A DNA stretch of 64,000 nucleotides, from positions 496,001 through 560,000 of the forward strand of contig NZ_FOJT01000001.1 in NCBI RefSeq assembly GCF_900111965.1, written 5' to 3'. This stretch comes from Flavobacterium swingsii. GTDB taxonomy: Bacteria > Bacteroidota > Bacteroidia > Flavobacteriales > Flavobacteriaceae. Below the pieces are notes generated by a model. That model ran no database searches and was not told the DNA's origin. It was given only the letters and a program-made list of their open reading frames with translations. This document shows, one piece after another, positions 1 to 9,320 of this stretch (position 1 is the stretch's first letter; each line of letters starts with the position of its first letter). A program made the translations under genes and the position numbers.

Positions 1-60
1 ATTTGATTGGTTTTTTGGTAAATCAAATGAAATACTTCCAAATTCTGAGTTGCTTTCCAT
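1..60 (-). CDS. ftsZ: Cell division GTPase FtsZ, N-terminal fragment (gene runs off the window)
   Basis: Only the first 20 codons are inside the window, read on the minus strand from the ATG at 60-58. They give MESNSEFGSISFDLPKNQSN, the N-terminal tail expected of flavobacterial FtsZ ahead of the GTP-binding Rossmann fold. The position, last in a dcw cluster directly after ftsA, agrees. FtsZ is the tubulin-like protein that polymerises into the Z-ring and is tethered to the membrane by FtsA. The catalytic region lies beyond the window and cannot be inspected. Confidence 0.8.
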   Translation of the reverse strand, partial: MESNSEFGSISFDLPKNQSN

Positions 61-139
61 ACTATTGGTTTTTATTTATGCTTTATTAATCTTATTTTTA
101 AAAATTTAATATCTATTATTTGATATTATTGAATTCCAA

Positions 140-775
140 TTATTTTTTGGAATTGTATAATTCGATAACTTCCATAAAATTTTTATAGGTATATTCTCTT
201 TTATCTATTTTTGCTGCAATTTCTGTATTGTCTGCAAAATATTTTCTTCCGTTTTGTCTAAAAAACATGTTTTCATTTGCATAATTACTATCAACATGGA
301 TTAATGACGCTGCTTCTTCTCCTTCTCGAATGCAATAATAATTTACAAACCCAACACCAGTATTTCTTGCAGCACTTGCACTTCCGTTATATGAGAATTG
401 ATTGTTTGTATAACTACTTATGTATACTGAAACTTTACCTTTTACTACATTAAGCAACAATTTTGGTTCTTTCATTACTTTCACATTCATTTCATTAAAA
501 ACCTTCATATTTATGTATTCAATCGCCGCTCCTCCTCCTTGGTTTGTGGTAAAAACTACTTTACTGATTTTGTCTCTTTCAATTTTTTGCTTCCCGTTGG
601 CATTTTTATATTTCAACGGTTTTCCATCGTCTACAAGTGGAAAATCAATTTCTCCTTGAATTTCAGTATTATCATTTAATATTATAGTAGATTTTTCGAC
701 TTTAAACATTACTGGCTCTTGCCCATAAAAAGAAGTTGTTAACGTAATAAATAATATTAAAAATAATTTTTTCAT
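140..775 (-). CDS. Secreted protein of unknown function between ftsA and ftsZ
   Basis: 211 aa. It opens with a typical signal peptide (MKKLFLILFITLTTSFYGQ, cleavage expected near residue 19), so it is probably periplasmic or envelope-exposed. The mature part is soluble, with no further membrane segment and no metal or catalytic motif that I recognise. The C-terminal third (NGRKYFADN, then a YNSKK end) resembles a loosely conserved pattern in flavobacterial exported proteins of unknown function. It starts 27 bp after ftsA and ends 79 bp before ftsZ on the same strand, so it is probably co-transcribed with them. A secreted protein here is unusual, because ftsA and ftsZ are normally adjacent. 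A function in division is inference from location only. Confidence 0.75.
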   Translation of the reverse strand: MKKLFLILFITLTTSFYGQEPVMFKVEKSTIILNDNTEIQGEIDFPLVDDGKPLKYKNANGKQKIERDKISKVVFTTNQGGGAAIEYINMKVFNEMNVKVMKEPKLLLNVVKGKVSVYISSYTNNQFSYNGSASAARNTGVGFVNYYCIREGEEAASLIHVDSNYANENMFFRQNGRKYFADNTEIAAKIDKREYTYKNFMEVIELYNSKK

Positions 776-802
776 TTTGTTTCTTTAAATTGTATTATAA
801 TT

Positions 803-2176
803 TTACTCGGCGTTGTCTAAAAAATCTTTTATTTTATCTATATACTTGTCGAAAAACGATTTACGAATCATTTTTTCGGTCGTTTTTGATTCTGATTTTG
901 TTTCTTCAAATACTTTTTCGGCCTCTTGTTGTATTTCTACTTGTTCTGCAATGGTTGGCTTTTGAATGAGTACTGGCTCAGGAATAAAATTATCCTGTGG
1001 CACAGCACTTACTGTATTGTTACGAATACTATTCATAACCAATCCAACGGCAGTTGCATACAACGGACTTGATATTTCTTCGCTAGAATTCCCTGCTAAG
1101 TGCTCGTTAGGATATCCTATCCTGGTATCCATTCCTGTGATATATTCTACTAATTGTTTGATGTGATTTAGTTGTGAACCACCACCAGTTAGTACAATTC
1201 CTGCAATTAATTTTTTGCGTGGATCTTCGTGACCGTATATTTTAATTTCAGTATAAACTTGCTCGATAATTTCTACTACACGAGCATGAATTATTTTAGA
1301 CAAGTTTTTTAATGAAATCTCTTTTGGATCTCTTCCTCTTAATCCTGGAATTGAAACAATTTCGTTGTCTTTATTTTCTCCTGGCCAAGCAGAACCAAAT
1401 TTTGTTTTTAATAACTCAGCTTGTTTTTCGATAATCGAACAGCCTTCTTTTATATCTTCGGTAATTACATTTCCTCCAAAAGGCACTACTGCTGTGTGGC
1501 GAATAATTCCGTCTTTGAAAATGGCTAAATCGGTTGTTCCACCACCAATATCAATCAATGCAACTCCTGCTTCTTTTTCTTCTTGACTTAAAACTGCATC
1601 TGCCGAAGCTAATGGTTCTAACGTTAATCCAGATAAATCTAAACCAGAACTTTTTATACAACGACCAACATTTCTAATAGAAGATGCTTGCCCAACGACA
1701 ACATGAAAACTACTTTCTAGTCTTCCGCCGTACATTCCGATTGGTTCTTTTATTTCAGATTGCCCGTCGATTTTAAACTCTTGTGGCAAAACGTGAATAA
1801 TTTCTTCTCCAGGCAACATCGCTAATTTTTGAACTTGATTGATTAAAACATCAATATCAAGTTCGCTAATTACTTCTTCTGGATTGGGTCTTGAAATATA
1901 ATCGCTGTGCTGAATACTGCGGATATGTTGGCCCGCAATTCCTACTACAACATCTTTTATTTTATAACCCGAATCTGCTTCCGCTAAACTTATTGCTTCT
2001 TGTATAGATTGTATGGTTTGCGTGATATTATTTACTACACCACGAGCCACACCGAGGCTTTTAGATTTTCCTACACCTAAAATTTCTAGCTTTCCGTACT
2101 CATTTTTCTTACCTATCATAGCCACAATCTTTGTTGTACCTATATCTAGTCCTACTGCTATATTCTCTCTTTCCAT
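803..2176 (-). CDS. ftsA: Cell division protein FtsA
   Basis: 457 aa actin-fold ATPase that anchors FtsZ to the inner membrane and links the Z-ring to later division proteins. Visible signatures are the phosphate-1 motif GLDIGTTK (residues 9-16), phosphate-2 IDIGGGTTD (208-216) and the adenosine motif LTGGGSQL near 335. The SHS2/1C insertion lies between the first two motifs. After the actin core there is a linker rich in Glu, Lys, Val and Thr of about 60 residues, then a C-terminal amphipathic helix (FFDKYIDKIKDFL) that fits the usual membrane-targeting sequence. It follows ftsQ by 8 bp in the dcw operon. Confidence 0.97.
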   Translation of the reverse strand: MERENIAVGLDIGTTKIVAMIGKKNEYGKLEILGVGKSKSLGVARGVVNNITQTIQSIQEAISLAEADSGYKIKDVVVGIAGQHIRSIQHSDYISRPNPEEVISELDIDVLINQVQKLAMLPGEEIIHVLPQEFKIDGQSEIKEPIGMYGGRLESSFHVVVGQASSIRNVGRCIKSSGLDLSGLTLEPLASADAVLSQEEKEAGVALIDIGGGTTDLAIFKDGIIRHTAVVPFGGNVITEDIKEGCSIIEKQAELLKTKFGSAWPGENKDNEIVSIPGLRGRDPKEISLKNLSKIIHARVVEIIEQVYTEIKIYGHEDPRKKLIAGIVLTGGGSQLNHIKQLVEYITGMDTRIGYPNEHLAGNSSEEISSPLYATAVGLVMNSIRNNTVSAVPQDNFIPEPVLIQKPTIAEQVEIQQEAEKVFEETKSESKTTEKMIRKSFFDKYIDKIKDFLDNAE

Positions 2177-2184
2177 ACTCCTAA

Positions 2185-2907
2185 TTATTTAGTACAAACT
2201 ACTTGTTTTGTAAACTTCAGATTAATCTTCTTATAAGAGCTTATCAAAGTATCTTGTACTGCTTTTTGAAAAAACGCTTTATAGTTGTTAAACTTTCTTT
2301 CCATATTGATGGTTCTTCCGAAAATTATATCATAACTATAATCTCTATTCTTCATAATAACGCTACCATCGGGTAAAATTTTCATTCCGATGATGTTTTT
2401 TTTCAAAAAATCATCGTTATAAATTTGCTGCAAAAGCTCGACAAAATTCTTGCTATAACGATTGTTAAAATCACCATAAACAAGCGGAACTCTTGCTGTA
2501 AAATTACTCGAAAGTGGCATCTTACCTCCTTTATAATCAATATAAAAGGAAGTGTTTTTGTTAAAAACTCTAGCGATTGGGGTCTTTTGTTTTATAACCG
2601 TTTTTAACTTTCCATCGACACTCAAAAAAACCTCAGAATTTTCGATTAGGTTGTGTTTGTTGATGGTTTGCTCAACATTTTTCAAATTTACCCTATCTTT
2701 TTGGATACTGAAAGTGCCACCAAAATTATCTATCAACAAGTTATTAACCATTTCATGAGTCACAAAAGGACTTTCTGAGTTTAAAAATTCTATTGTTGGT
2801 TTCGATATTTTTCTGTGTTCATTCCTTTTTGAAGTGAAAGAATACAAAAAAACGACCAAAGCAAGAATGGCAATTAATTGGATATTTAAAATTAAATTAT
2901 TTCGCAT
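2185..2907 (-). CDS. ftsQ: Cell division protein FtsQ/DivIB
   Basis: 240 aa bitopic membrane protein: a short cytoplasmic N-terminus, one transmembrane segment at about residues 5-22, then a periplasmic domain. The early periplasmic part fits a POTRA-like domain (IEFLNSESPFVTHEMVNNLL and following), followed by the beta domain. The protein belongs to the FtsQ-FtsL-FtsB divisome subcomplex. Sequence conservation is weak, as is usual for this family in Bacteroidetes, so the call rests on topology, length and position between murC and ftsA. The start codon overlaps the 3' end of murC by 11 nt, indicating translational coupling. Confidence 0.88.
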   Translation of the reverse strand: MRNNLILNIQLIAILALVVFLYSFTSKRNEHRKISKPTIEFLNSESPFVTHEMVNNLLIDNFGGTFSIQKDRVNLKNVEQTINKHNLIENSEVFLSVDGKLKTVIKQKTPIARVFNKNTSFYIDYKGGKMPLSSNFTARVPLVYGDFNNRYSKNFVELLQQIYNDDFLKKNIIGMKILPDGSVIMKNRDYSYDIIFGRTINMERKFNNYKAFFQKAVQDTLISSYKKINLKFTKQVVCTK

Positions 2908-4243
2908 CTAATTCTTTTTTAATATTTACAACCATTTCTCCAATATCTCCAGCTCCAATAGTAACAATTACTGTGGCATCGGAAGATTTTAAAAGTGGAA
3001 TAAGTTCGTTTTTTTGAATTAATTTTTTGTTTTTATTTTCAATTTTATCTAATAACCATTGCGATGTAACGCCTTCCATAGGTAATTCTCTCGCTGGATA
3101 AATATCCAACAACAAAACTTCATCAAATTGTGATAAACTTTTGGCAAAATCATCAGCAAAATCTTTGGTTCTACTAAATAAATGTGGCTGAAAAACTGCT
3201 AAAACTTTCTGATTAGGATACAGCTCACGAACCGCTTGATGCACGGCATTTATTTCTGTTGGATGGTGCGCATAATCATCGATATAAACGAATTCTGGTT
3301 TCCTGATTTGAAAAGAAAAACGACGTTTTACACCTTTGAATGTTGCCAATGCTTTAGCAATAGATTCGGTTGGGGTTCCGAAAGTTCGAGCCATTGCCAA
3401 AGCAAGCAACGCATTTGTTAGATTGTGTTTTCCGGGTAATCCGAATTTCAAATCTTTTATGTTTTCGGTTGGCGTTTTTACATCAAAAACATACCAGCCA
3501 TTTTCAATTCTTATATTGTGTGCTACAAATTGCGAATCATCGTTTGCACCAACAGTAATGCCTTCTAACGGCAAACCATTTATCACAAAAAGGTTATTTT
3601 TATCTTCTACTTTATCAGCAAATTCTTTGAACGAAGCTTTTATCGAAGCATCGTCGCCATAAATATCTAAATGATCGGCATCCATCGAAGTGACGCAAGC
3701 GATATTTGGGTGTAAATGCAAAAAGGAACGATCAAACTCATCGGCTTCGACAACAGTTACTGTTTTTCCAGAACCAATAAGATTTGAATTGTAATTTTCG
3801 ACAATTCCTCCAATAAACGCAGTAACATCGGCACCACTTTCGTACAAAATATGTCCTAAAATACTGGATGTTGTCGTTTTTCCGTGCGTTCCTGCCACTG
3901 CCAAACAAAAAGTATCTTTGGTAATTATTCCTAGAACTTCGGCACGTTTCTTTACCTGATATTCTCTTTCTAGGAAATAATTCCATTCCGAATGATTTTT
4001 AGGAACGGCTGGCGTGATGATTACCAATGTGTTTTCGACGAAATAATCTTTCGGAATCAAATCGATATTGTCTTCAAAATGAATTGCAATTCCGCTTTCT
4101 ATTAACTCTGATGTTAATGTTGACGGTGTTTTGTCGTAACCAGATACGTTTTTGCCAATAAATTTAAAATAACGAGCCAAAGCACTCATTCCGATGCCTC
4201 CGATTCCTATAAAATAGACGTTATGTATTTGGTTTAGATTCAT
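2897..4243 (-). CDS. murC: UDP-N-acetylmuramate--L-alanine ligase MurC
   Basis: 448 aa cytoplasmic Mur ligase that adds L-alanine to UDP-MurNAc, the first amino-acid step of peptidoglycan precursor synthesis. Domain 1 begins with the Rossmann UDP-binding loop FIGIGGIGMS (11-20). The central ATPase domain carries GTHGKT (118-123), the MurC form of the P-loop. The C-terminal ligase domain includes DDYAHHPTE, typical of MurC/Mpl. The start ATG lies 55 bp downstream of murG; the gap holds a short repeat (see 4258-4286). Its 3' end overlaps ftsQ. Mpl shares these motifs, but the dcw context decides for MurC. Confidence 0.97.
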   Translation of the reverse strand: MNLNQIHNVYFIGIGGIGMSALARYFKFIGKNVSGYDKTPSTLTSELIESGIAIHFEDNIDLIPKDYFVENTLVIITPAVPKNHSEWNYFLEREYQVKKRAEVLGIITKDTFCLAVAGTHGKTTTSSILGHILYESGADVTAFIGGIVENYNSNLIGSGKTVTVVEADEFDRSFLHLHPNIACVTSMDADHLDIYGDDASIKASFKEFADKVEDKNNLFVINGLPLEGITVGANDDSQFVAHNIRIENGWYVFDVKTPTENIKDLKFGLPGKHNLTNALLALAMARTFGTPTESIAKALATFKGVKRRFSFQIRKPEFVYIDDYAHHPTEINAVHQAVRELYPNQKVLAVFQPHLFSRTKDFADDFAKSLSQFDEVLLLDIYPARELPMEGVTSQWLLDKIENKNKKLIQKNELIPLLKSSDATVIVTIGAGDIGEMVVNIKKELDAK

Positions 4244-4257
4244 TTTTTTCTTTTAGT

Positions 4258-4286
4258 TACAAAGGTTCAAGATTGCAAAGATTCAA
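4258..4286 (-). repeat. Short CTTTGnAACTTTG-type leader repeat upstream of murC
   Basis: The gap between murG and murC contains reiterated AAAG-containing units (acaaaggttcaagattgcaaag and following on the plus strand). Related units sit directly upstream of dnaG, tatA and clpX in this window. On the coding strand they read CTTTGnAnCTTTG, and in the other cases they contain the TAnnTTTG -7 promoter element. Here the match to that element is poor, so promoter activity is uncertain. Confidence 0.4.
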
Positions 4287-4298
4287 AGCCGTTTGACT

Positions 4299-5408
4299 TT
4301 ATAACTTTCGACTTTCGACCAATTTTACAATCTCATCAACTATATCTTTTGTTGCGTTTGGCAAAGCCAATTTCTTTATGTTTTCACTTAAATCTTCTTG
4401 TTTTCCTTTGTCTTTTAGTAAAGCTTCAAAAACCAAATTAAATTCAGAATCTAATTGTGATTCTTTTAGTAAAATCGCACCATGTTTGTCGACAATCGCT
4501 TGCGCATTCTTGGTTTGATGGTCTTCGGACACATTGGGCGACGGAATAAAAATGACTGGTTTTCCTACAATCGCTAATTCTGATACTGACGATGCTCCTG
4601 AACGAGAAATTACAATATCTGCAGCAGCATAAACAAAATCCATTCTATCAATAAATGACAAAACTTGTACATTTTCTTTGTCTGAAAAATGTTTGTAATC
4701 CTCAAAATACAATTTACCACATTGCCAGATAATTTGAACATTTAGCGATAATAACCTATCGATTTCTTTTGCAATTAATTGGTTAATTCTTCTTGCACCA
4801 AGGCTTCCACCAAGAACTAATATTGTTTTTTTATTTGTGTCTAATTTAAAATAATCGATTGCTTCGTTTCGTTTGTCATCAACTGAAATTAAATCTTGAC
4901 GAACAGGATTTCCTGTCAGCATCATATTTTCTTTTGGAAAAAATCGTTCCAAATTTTCGTAAGCCACACAAATTTTATTGGCTTTTTTGCTTAATAATTT
5001 ATTGGTAATTCCAGGATAAGAATTTTGTTCTTGAATAACTGTTGCTATTCCTAACATTGAAGCAACTTTTAGAACTGCTCCGCTTGCGAAACCTCCAGTT
5101 CCTATAACAACATCGGGCTTGAATTGCTTTAAGATTCCGAATGACTTAGCCAAACTTGATAATAGCTTAAATGGGAACATGGCGTTTTGCAATGTCAGTT
5201 TTCTTTGAATTCCTGCAATCCACAATCCTTTTATATCATAACCTGCTTGTGGCACTTTTTGCATTTCCATTTTATCTTGCGCTCCTACAAAAAGGATTTT
5301 GCAATCAGGAAAACGAGATTTTAACTCATTTGCAATTGCAATTGCAGGATAAATATGCCCTCCAGTTCCGCCGCCACTTAATATGAATTTTGGATTTGTT
5401 TTCATCAT
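4299..5408 (-). CDS. murG: UDP-GlcNAc:undecaprenyl-PP-MurNAc-pentapeptide GlcNAc transferase MurG
   Basis: 369 aa GT-B glycosyltransferase acting on the inner face of the cytoplasmic membrane, converting lipid I to lipid II. The N-terminal G-loop [10 protein letters not shown] (13-22) and the second glycine loop [10 protein letters not shown] (about 200-209) are clear, as is the C-terminal donor-site region ([12 protein letters not shown]). It begins 5 bp after the ftsW stop. ATG codons at 5408 and 5405 are both possible. The last residues (VESRKL) are encoded by a copy of a TCGAAAGTCGAAAG intergenic repeat that recurs at 55,990-56,060, so the extreme C-terminus is probably an extension captured from that repeat. 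Confidence 0.97.
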   Translation of the reverse strand: MMKTNPKFILSGGGTGGHIYPAIAIANELKSRFPDCKILFVGAQDKMEMQKVPQAGYDIKGLWIAGIQRKLTLQNAMFPFKLLSSLAKSFGILKQFKPDVVIGTGGFASGAVLKVASMLGIATVIQEQNSYPGITNKLLSKKANKICVAYENLERFFPKENMMLTGNPVRQDLISVDDKRNEAIDYFKLDTNKKTILVLGGSLGARRINQLIAKEIDRLLSLNVQIIWQCGKLYFEDYKHFSDKENVQVLSFIDRMDFVYAAADIVISRSGASSVSELAIVGKPVIFIPSPNVSEDHQTKNAQAIVDKHGAILLKESQLDSEFNLVFEALLKDKGKQEDLSENIKKLALPNATKDIVDEIVKLVESRKL

Positions 5409-5413
5409 TTAAC

Positions 5414-6700
5414 TTATTTATTCAAAACTGCATTCATCGGATTATTCGAATTGTCTTCGATAGAATAATTTTCATCCTGAGAATCTTCTGCTAATTGTTT
5501 GTCTATTAGTTTTTGTAATGCTTCTTCTCGTTGTTGTTTTTCGATATTTTCTTCGGTGATTTCTTCTTCTTTCTTGGTCACATTTATTATAATCCCAAGC
5601 GCCGCACAAGTCATCCAGATAGATGTTCCTCCGCTACTTATAAGTGGCAATGTTTGTCCTGTGGTTGGCAATAATTCGACCGCAACACCCATATTTATAA
5701 AAGCTTGAAAAATAATTGGGAATCCCAATCCTGCGACTAATAATTTTCCGAATAATGTGGGCGCTTTATATGATGCAATTATGAATCGAATGAACAACAT
5801 TATGTATAGAAACATAATTGCAAATCCTCCAATTAGTCCAAATTCTTCGATGATGATGGCGAAAATAAAATCGGAAGAAGATTGTGGCAAAAAGTTTTTC
5901 TGAACACTTTTACCTGGACCTAATCCGTATACTCCTCCAGTTGCAATGGCTGTTTTTGCTTTTTCTATTTGATAATCATCTTCGTCAGGTTTGTCGGATG
6001 TAAAATTTTCTATACGGCTTTCCCAAGTACCAACCCTACTGTTTTTGAACGCATCTGGAAATACTTTTACAACCAAAATAAAAAATGTCAATGATAAGAT
6101 TCCAATTCCTATTATTACAGCTATGTTTTTTATTGGATATTTTCCAATGAAAGTTAACATTAAAACCATTGAAAATATTAAAGCCGTTGTAGAAAAATTA
6201 GAAGGTAATATTAACATTAATGTAAAAAAAACTGGCGCCCATAAATCTAATGCAGATTTAGACAAAGTCATGTCTTCAATCGCTGTTTTAGATAAATATC
6301 TGGCAACAAATATTAACAATGATATTGATGCAAAAGCTGATGGCTGAAAGGTAATTCCTAAAAATGGTACTTGTATCCATCGGCTGGCATTAGCACCATC
6401 GATTATTGTACCTTTTAGCATCGTGTAAATCAACAACAACCAAGCAAACGGCAGTAATAATCTAGATAAACTTCTGAAATAATGATAAGGCACTTTTTGC
6501 ACTTGATACATAATAACAAAACCCATTATTAGATGCATAAAATGTTTTAGTAAATACACAAATGTATTTCCTGTACCATGATGTAAATAGGCTAAATTAC
6601 TACTTGCGCTATATACAGGTATAAACGAAAATAATGCCAAAAGCGCCACGAATGACCAGATGACTTTATCTCCTTTTAAGTTATGTAATAACGTTTTCAT
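5414..6700 (-). CDS. ftsW: SEDS-family septal glycosyltransferase FtsW
   Basis: 428 aa polytopic membrane protein with about ten transmembrane segments. SEDS proteins polymerise lipid II together with a cognate class B PBP, here the FtsI encoded five genes upstream. Family features include the extracellular loop GGVYGLGPGKS (about residues 255-265) and the C-terminal PLISSGGTS motif (about 355). An unusual hydrophilic tail of roughly 55 residues, rich in Glu, Gln and Asp, follows the last helix and is predicted to be cytoplasmic. RodA is the paralogue to exclude; position between murD and murG supports FtsW. Confidence 0.95.
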   Translation of the reverse strand: MKTLLHNLKGDKVIWSFVALLALFSFIPVYSASSNLAYLHHGTGNTFVYLLKHFMHLIMGFVIMYQVQKVPYHYFRSLSRLLLPFAWLLLIYTMLKGTIIDGANASRWIQVPFLGITFQPSAFASISLLIFVARYLSKTAIEDMTLSKSALDLWAPVFFTLMLILPSNFSTTALIFSMVLMLTFIGKYPIKNIAVIIGIGILSLTFFILVVKVFPDAFKNSRVGTWESRIENFTSDKPDEDDYQIEKAKTAIATGGVYGLGPGKSVQKNFLPQSSSDFIFAIIIEEFGLIGGFAIMFLYIMLFIRFIIASYKAPTLFGKLLVAGLGFPIIFQAFINMGVAVELLPTTGQTLPLISSGGTSIWMTCAALGIIINVTKKEEEITEENIEKQQREEALQKLIDKQLAEDSQDENYSIEDNSNNPMNAVLNK

Positions 6701-6749
6701 AATTTATGTTTATTCGGTTATGCGTTAATTTGGTTATTTGAAAACCTTG

Positions 6750-8081
6750 TTACAAGTTTTGAACGGCTTGTTTAAACTGTCTTCCTCTGTCTTCATAATT
6801 TTCGAATAAATCGAAACTGGCACAAGCTGGTGATAGTAAAACTGTATCTCCTTTTTCTGCCATTTTGTATGCTTGACGAACTGCTTCAGTCATAGAAGAA
6901 ACTTCGATTAGTTCATCGACAACGCTGCCAAATGCTTCAATTATTTTCTTGTTGTCAACACCCAGACAAATGATTGATTTTACGTTTTTATTTACCAATT
7001 CCATCAATTCTGAGTAATCATTTCCTTTATCAACTCCACCTACAATCCAAATAGTTGGCGATGTCATACTGTCTAAAGCATAAAAAGTAGCGTTTACGTT
7101 TGTTGCTTTAGAATCGTTAATGTATTGTACATTTTGAATTTTAAGCACTTTTTCTAAACGATGCTCGACACCTTGAAAATCAGCTAAACTCTCACGTATG
7201 GTCGCTTTTCTGATTTTTAATAATTGTGCCACAGATGTAGCAGCCAAAGCGTTCTTTACGTTGTGTTTTCCTTCGAGTGATAATTGAGATGTTAGCATAA
7301 CAAATGGGTCGTTATTGGTATTTATATTTATATTTTTTTCTGCTTCGAAAGCGCCAAATTCAAATTGTTTTGTTAATGAAAATGGAATTAATTTTGCTCT
7401 TGTTTTGTTGTTCTTCAGCCAGTTCTTTATGGCTTCGTCATCGGCATCATAAATCAAATAATCATCTTCCGTTTGATTCATTGTGATTCTGAATTTCGAC
7501 TCTATATATTTTTCATATTTATAATCATATCTGTCTAAATGATCCGGACTAATATTTGTAATTATGGCAATATGTGGTTTGTAATTTTCTATTCCGTCGA
7601 GTTGAAAACTGCTTAATTCCAAAACATAAACATCATGTTTGTCTTCGGAAACTTGCCAAGCAAAACTTTTACCTATATTTCCTGCCAAACCAACATTTAG
7701 GCCACCTTGTTTTAGCAAATGATACACCAACATCGTTGTTGTTGTTTTGCCGTTACTTCCAGTAATTCCTATCGTTGTTGCATTAGTAAACTGTGCTGTA
7801 AACTCAATTTCCGATATAATAGGAATATTTTTTTCTTTCAGTTTCTTAACGATGGGTGATTTATCAGGAATTCCTGGACTTTTCATCACTAAATCGGCAT
7901 TTAGAATTAATTCTTCTGAATGTTGCTCGTCTTCAAACTTGATTTTATTAAGAATTAAAACTTCTTTGTAATTGTTTTTTATTTTTCCAAAATCAGAAAC
8001 AAAGACATCATATCCTTTTTTCTTACCGAGAATCGCTGTACCAACACCGCTTTCTCCTCCTCCAAGAATTACTAATCTCAT
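6750..8081 (-). CDS. murD: UDP-N-acetylmuramoyl-L-alanine--D-glutamate ligase MurD
   Basis: 443 aa Mur ligase adding D-glutamate to UDP-MurNAc-L-Ala in the cytoplasm. The UDP-binding loop ILGGGESGVGTA starts at residue 5, the ATP P-loop is GSNGKT (108-113), and the C-terminal domain contains NDSKATN and LSPACASFD. The latter is the conserved MurD segment near the C-terminus. It starts 1 bp after the mraY stop, so the two are probably translationally coupled. A 49-bp gap separates it from ftsW. Confidence 0.97.
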   Translation of the reverse strand: MRLVILGGGESGVGTAILGKKKGYDVFVSDFGKIKNNYKEVLILNKIKFEDEQHSEELILNADLVMKSPGIPDKSPIVKKLKEKNIPIISEIEFTAQFTNATTIGITGSNGKTTTTMLVYHLLKQGGLNVGLAGNIGKSFAWQVSEDKHDVYVLELSSFQLDGIENYKPHIAIITNISPDHLDRYDYKYEKYIESKFRITMNQTEDDYLIYDADDEAIKNWLKNNKTRAKLIPFSLTKQFEFGAFEAEKNININTNNDPFVMLTSQLSLEGKHNVKNALAATSVAQLLKIRKATIRESLADFQGVEHRLEKVLKIQNVQYINDSKATNVNATFYALDSMTSPTIWIVGGVDKGNDYSELMELVNKNVKSIICLGVDNKKIIEAFGSVVDELIEVSSMTEAVRQAYKMAEKGDTVLLSPACASFDLFENYEDRGRQFKQAVQNL

Positions 8082-8082
8082 A

Positions 8083-9312
8083 TTATCGCAATTTTAAAGT
8101 TACTATTGACACTATCGCCAATAAAATTCCGACAATCCAGAAACGAGTTACAATCTTACTTTCGTGATAACCTTTCTTCTGATAATGATGATGCAAAGGC
8201 GACATAAGAAAGATTCTTCTCCCTTCGCCAAAACGTTTTTTAGTATATTTAAAGTAGGAAACTTGTAAAACCACTGATAAATTTTCGGCTAGAAAAATTC
8301 CGCAAATAACTGGAATTAGCATTTCTTTTCGAACTGCAATTGCTAAAACAGCTATAATTCCGCCAATGGTTAAACTTCCTGTATCGCCCATAAAAACTGC
8401 GGCTGGATAACTATTGTACCACAAAAATCCGACTAATGCTCCTACAAATGCAGCTATAAAAACCGTCATTTCGCCCGAATTTGGGATAAACATAATGTTG
8501 AGATAATTAGAAAATATAATATTTCCTGAAACGAATGTAAAAACACCGATTGCGATTACAGCTATTGCCGAAGTTCCTGCTGCCAAACCATCGATTCCAT
8601 CAGTTAGATTGGCTCCGTTTGAAACTGCAACAATGATAAATATTACGATTGGAATAAAAATTAGCCAAGCATAATTTTCATAGCCATCGCCCGTCCAAGC
8701 TAATAATTCGGCATAATCGAATTCATTATCCTTAAGGAAAGGAATAGTTGTTGCGGTCGATTTTTTATCTAACGAAAGTGAATTTGCTGTGTTTTGAGCA
8801 GAATTTATTTCAATTTTATTTTTCGAAATATCCTCACGAATAGTTACATCTTGATGAAAATATAAAGTGGCTCCTACAATAATTCCTAATCCAACTTGAC
8901 CAATTACTTTGAAAATTCCTTTTAATCCCGCTTTGTCTTTTTTGAAAATTTTGATATAATCATCAAGAAATCCAATAGCTCCCATCCAAAGTGTGGTTAT
9001 AATTAGAAGTATGATGTAAATATTATTCAGTTTTGCCAATAAAAGAACAGGAAGTAATGTTGAAAATATAATAATCAACCCACCCATTGTTGGTGTTCCA
9101 GCTTTTTGAGTTTGCCCTTCGAGACCCAATTCTCTTACTGTTTCTCCAACTTGCAAACGGCTTAAGTAACTAATGACTCTTTTTCCGAAAATAGTCGAAA
9201 TAAGCAATGACATGATAATCGCTAATGCTGATCTAAATGTGATATATTGAAAAACTCCAGCTCCTGGAAAATCAAAATATTTGTCTAAGTATTCGAATAA
9301 ATAGTATAACAT
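8083..9312 (-). CDS. mraY: Phospho-N-acetylmuramoyl-pentapeptide transferase MraY
   Basis: 409 aa integral membrane enzyme that transfers phospho-MurNAc-pentapeptide to undecaprenyl phosphate, making lipid I. About ten transmembrane helices are visible. Conserved motifs include GTPTMGGL (about 73-80), the acidic pair GFLDDYIK (about 113-120), the [10 protein letters not shown] loop and SPLHHHYQ near the C-terminus. Compared with the usual length of about 360 aa, there is an insertion at about residues 165-225 (hydrophilic, between membrane helices). That insertion is a known feature of Bacteroidetes MraY. The gene is tightly packed between murE (8 bp) and murD (1 bp). Confidence 0.97.
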   Translation of the reverse strand: MLYYLFEYLDKYFDFPGAGVFQYITFRSALAIIMSLLISTIFGKRVISYLSRLQVGETVRELGLEGQTQKAGTPTMGGLIIIFSTLLPVLLLAKLNNIYIILLIITTLWMGAIGFLDDYIKIFKKDKAGLKGIFKVIGQVGLGIIVGATLYFHQDVTIREDISKNKIEINSAQNTANSLSLDKKSTATTIPFLKDNEFDYAELLAWTGDGYENYAWLIFIPIVIFIIVAVSNGANLTDGIDGLAAGTSAIAVIAIGVFTFVSGNIIFSNYLNIMFIPNSGEMTVFIAAFVGALVGFLWYNSYPAAVFMGDTGSLTIGGIIAVLAIAVRKEMLIPVICGIFLAENLSVVLQVSYFKYTKKRFGEGRRIFLMSPLHHHYQKKGYHESKIVTRFWIVGILLAIVSIVTLKLR

Positions 9313-9320
9313 ATTTTCGG

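Noticed and set aside
3336..3662. Open frame of 108 codons on the plus strand inside murC
   Set aside because: murC is certain from motifs and operon position; the opposite frame has no recognisable domain.
5991..6347. Open frame of 118 codons opposite ftsW
   Set aside because: Composition is that of reversed membrane-helix codons and ftsW is well supported on the other strand.
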